Below, piece by piece: positions 63,628 to 64,000 of a DNA stretch of 64,000 nt (position 1 is the stretch's first letter; each line of letters starts with the position of its first letter). The translations under genes and the position numbers were made by a program. Where the stretch lies: positions 1 to 64,000 of the forward strand of contig NZ_PJAI02000018.1 in NCBI RefSeq assembly GCF_002843355.2, given 5' to 3'. The stretch comes from Colwellia echini. Its GTDB lineage: Bacteria > Pseudomonadota > Gammaproteobacteria > Enterobacterales > Alteromonadaceae. The notes under the pieces were generated by a model, which was given only the letters and a program-made list of their open reading frames with translations, was not told the origin of the DNA and searched no databases.

Positions 63628-64000
63628 AAGTTTGCAGGGTAATATTATTCGGCTTGATCTTTATTGCCTGTTTATTATTGATTAAACCCAGTTATATGTA
63701 TGCTAAATCTGTGCTTGCGCAAGTGTTACTTGAGCAAGCTTGGCAAAAAGCCTTATTGGGTAAAGATAAAGATAATAAATATTTACCGTGGCAATGGGCG
63801 GATAGTTATCCCATCGCTAAACTTACTTATGTAGACAAAAATCTACAAACAGCAACAAATTGGATAATTTTAGCTGGCATGACAGGCCGTACAATGGCAT
63901 TCGCCCCATCTTGGCTTGAAGATTCGGCAAAGCCTAATCAATATGGCAATACTGTAATTTCAGCTCACAATGACAGTCATTTTTCGGTGTTAGAAGGCAT
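63624..64000 (+). CDS. Class GN sortase, 5' part (cut by the window end)
   Basis: 125 complete codons are visible, with ATG 63624 overlapping the target gene stop (ATGA). An N-terminal membrane segment (VILFGLIFIACLLLI) leads into LLEQAWQKAL and LPWQWADSYPIAKLTY, signatures of class GN marine sortases. Further on, ILAGMTGRTMAFAP and GNTVISAHNDSHFS carry the sortase catalytic-type His. The catalytic Cys and Arg lie beyond the window. It is the enzyme expected to act on the preceding LPSTA protein. Confidence 0.88.
   Translation, partial: MKVCRVILFGLIFIACLLLIKPSYMYAKSVLAQVLLEQAWQKALLGKDKDNKYLPWQWADSYPIAKLTYVDKNLQTATNWIILAGMTGRTMAFAPSWLEDSAKPNQYGNTVISAHNDSHFSVLEG

Overview
The window is AT-rich chromosome from a marine gammaproteobacterium of the Alteromonadales, most like Colwellia/Thalassotalea (Colwelliaceae). 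I infer this from the corB-ypjD // ffh // rpsP-rimM-trmD-rplS gene order, the protein sequences, a PEP-CTERM protein, a Vps-like polysaccharide locus and a 'proteobacterial dedicated sortase' (Pds) locus. No tRNA or rRNA gene, intact IS element, prophage or CRISPR array was seen.

Layout. 0.3-12.4 kb is a conserved housekeeping stretch: an SLT-like lipoprotein, corB, ypjD, a Cu/Zn-type permease, ffh, a fatty-acid-hydroxylase-family protein, a GGDEF-EAL protein, then the ribosomal/tRNA-modification operon rpsP-rimM-trmD-rplS. 12.8-19.5 kb concerns the cell surface and biofilm: a PEP-CTERM protein, an O-antigen-ligase-like protein, a small secreted Ala-rich helical-repeat protein, a LapD-like c-di-GMP receptor, and the LapG periplasmic protease. 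LapG and LapD are separated by a 1-kb array of 22 hairpin-forming 45-bp repeats.

20.1-45.4 kb is a large Wzx/Wzy-type exopolysaccharide locus. It starts with an Und-P-glucose transferase, UDP-glucose dehydrogenase and PssD/PssE-like glycosyltransferase halves, which predicts a GlcA-Glc-PP-Und start of the repeat unit. Three membrane acyltransferases plus a broken one, Wzy, Wzx, three more glycosyltransferases, a hexapeptide acetyltransferase and a lyase-like lipoprotein follow. The export part is a beta-barrel, a short OPX protein, a Wzc-type kinase, a PHP-type phosphatase and a VpsP-like protein. GDP-mannose genes (manC, manB) close it.

45.6-50.7 kb holds a dienelactone-hydrolase-family enzyme, arfA (ribosome rescue), hemF and amtB. 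Between arfA and hemF lies 1.2 kb of composite repeats that contain three extra copies of the hemF 3' end. amtB has a recognisable NtrC site and sigma-54 promoter. 51.0-56.7 kb is a lipoprotein with a large internal duplication and its TonB-dependent receptor. 56.8-64.0 kb is the Pds sortase locus: histidine kinase, response regulator, OmpA-family PdsO, a VIT/vWA sortase substrate, and the start of the class GN sortase, cut by the window end. Helically phased direct repeats between pdsR and pdsO are candidate PdsR sites.

The common theme is building and controlling the cell surface: c-di-GMP proteins, a LapG/LapD adhesin-release switch, exopolysaccharide export, a PEP-CTERM protein and a dedicated sortase. 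All functional statements rest on reading motifs and family knowledge; no database search was run.
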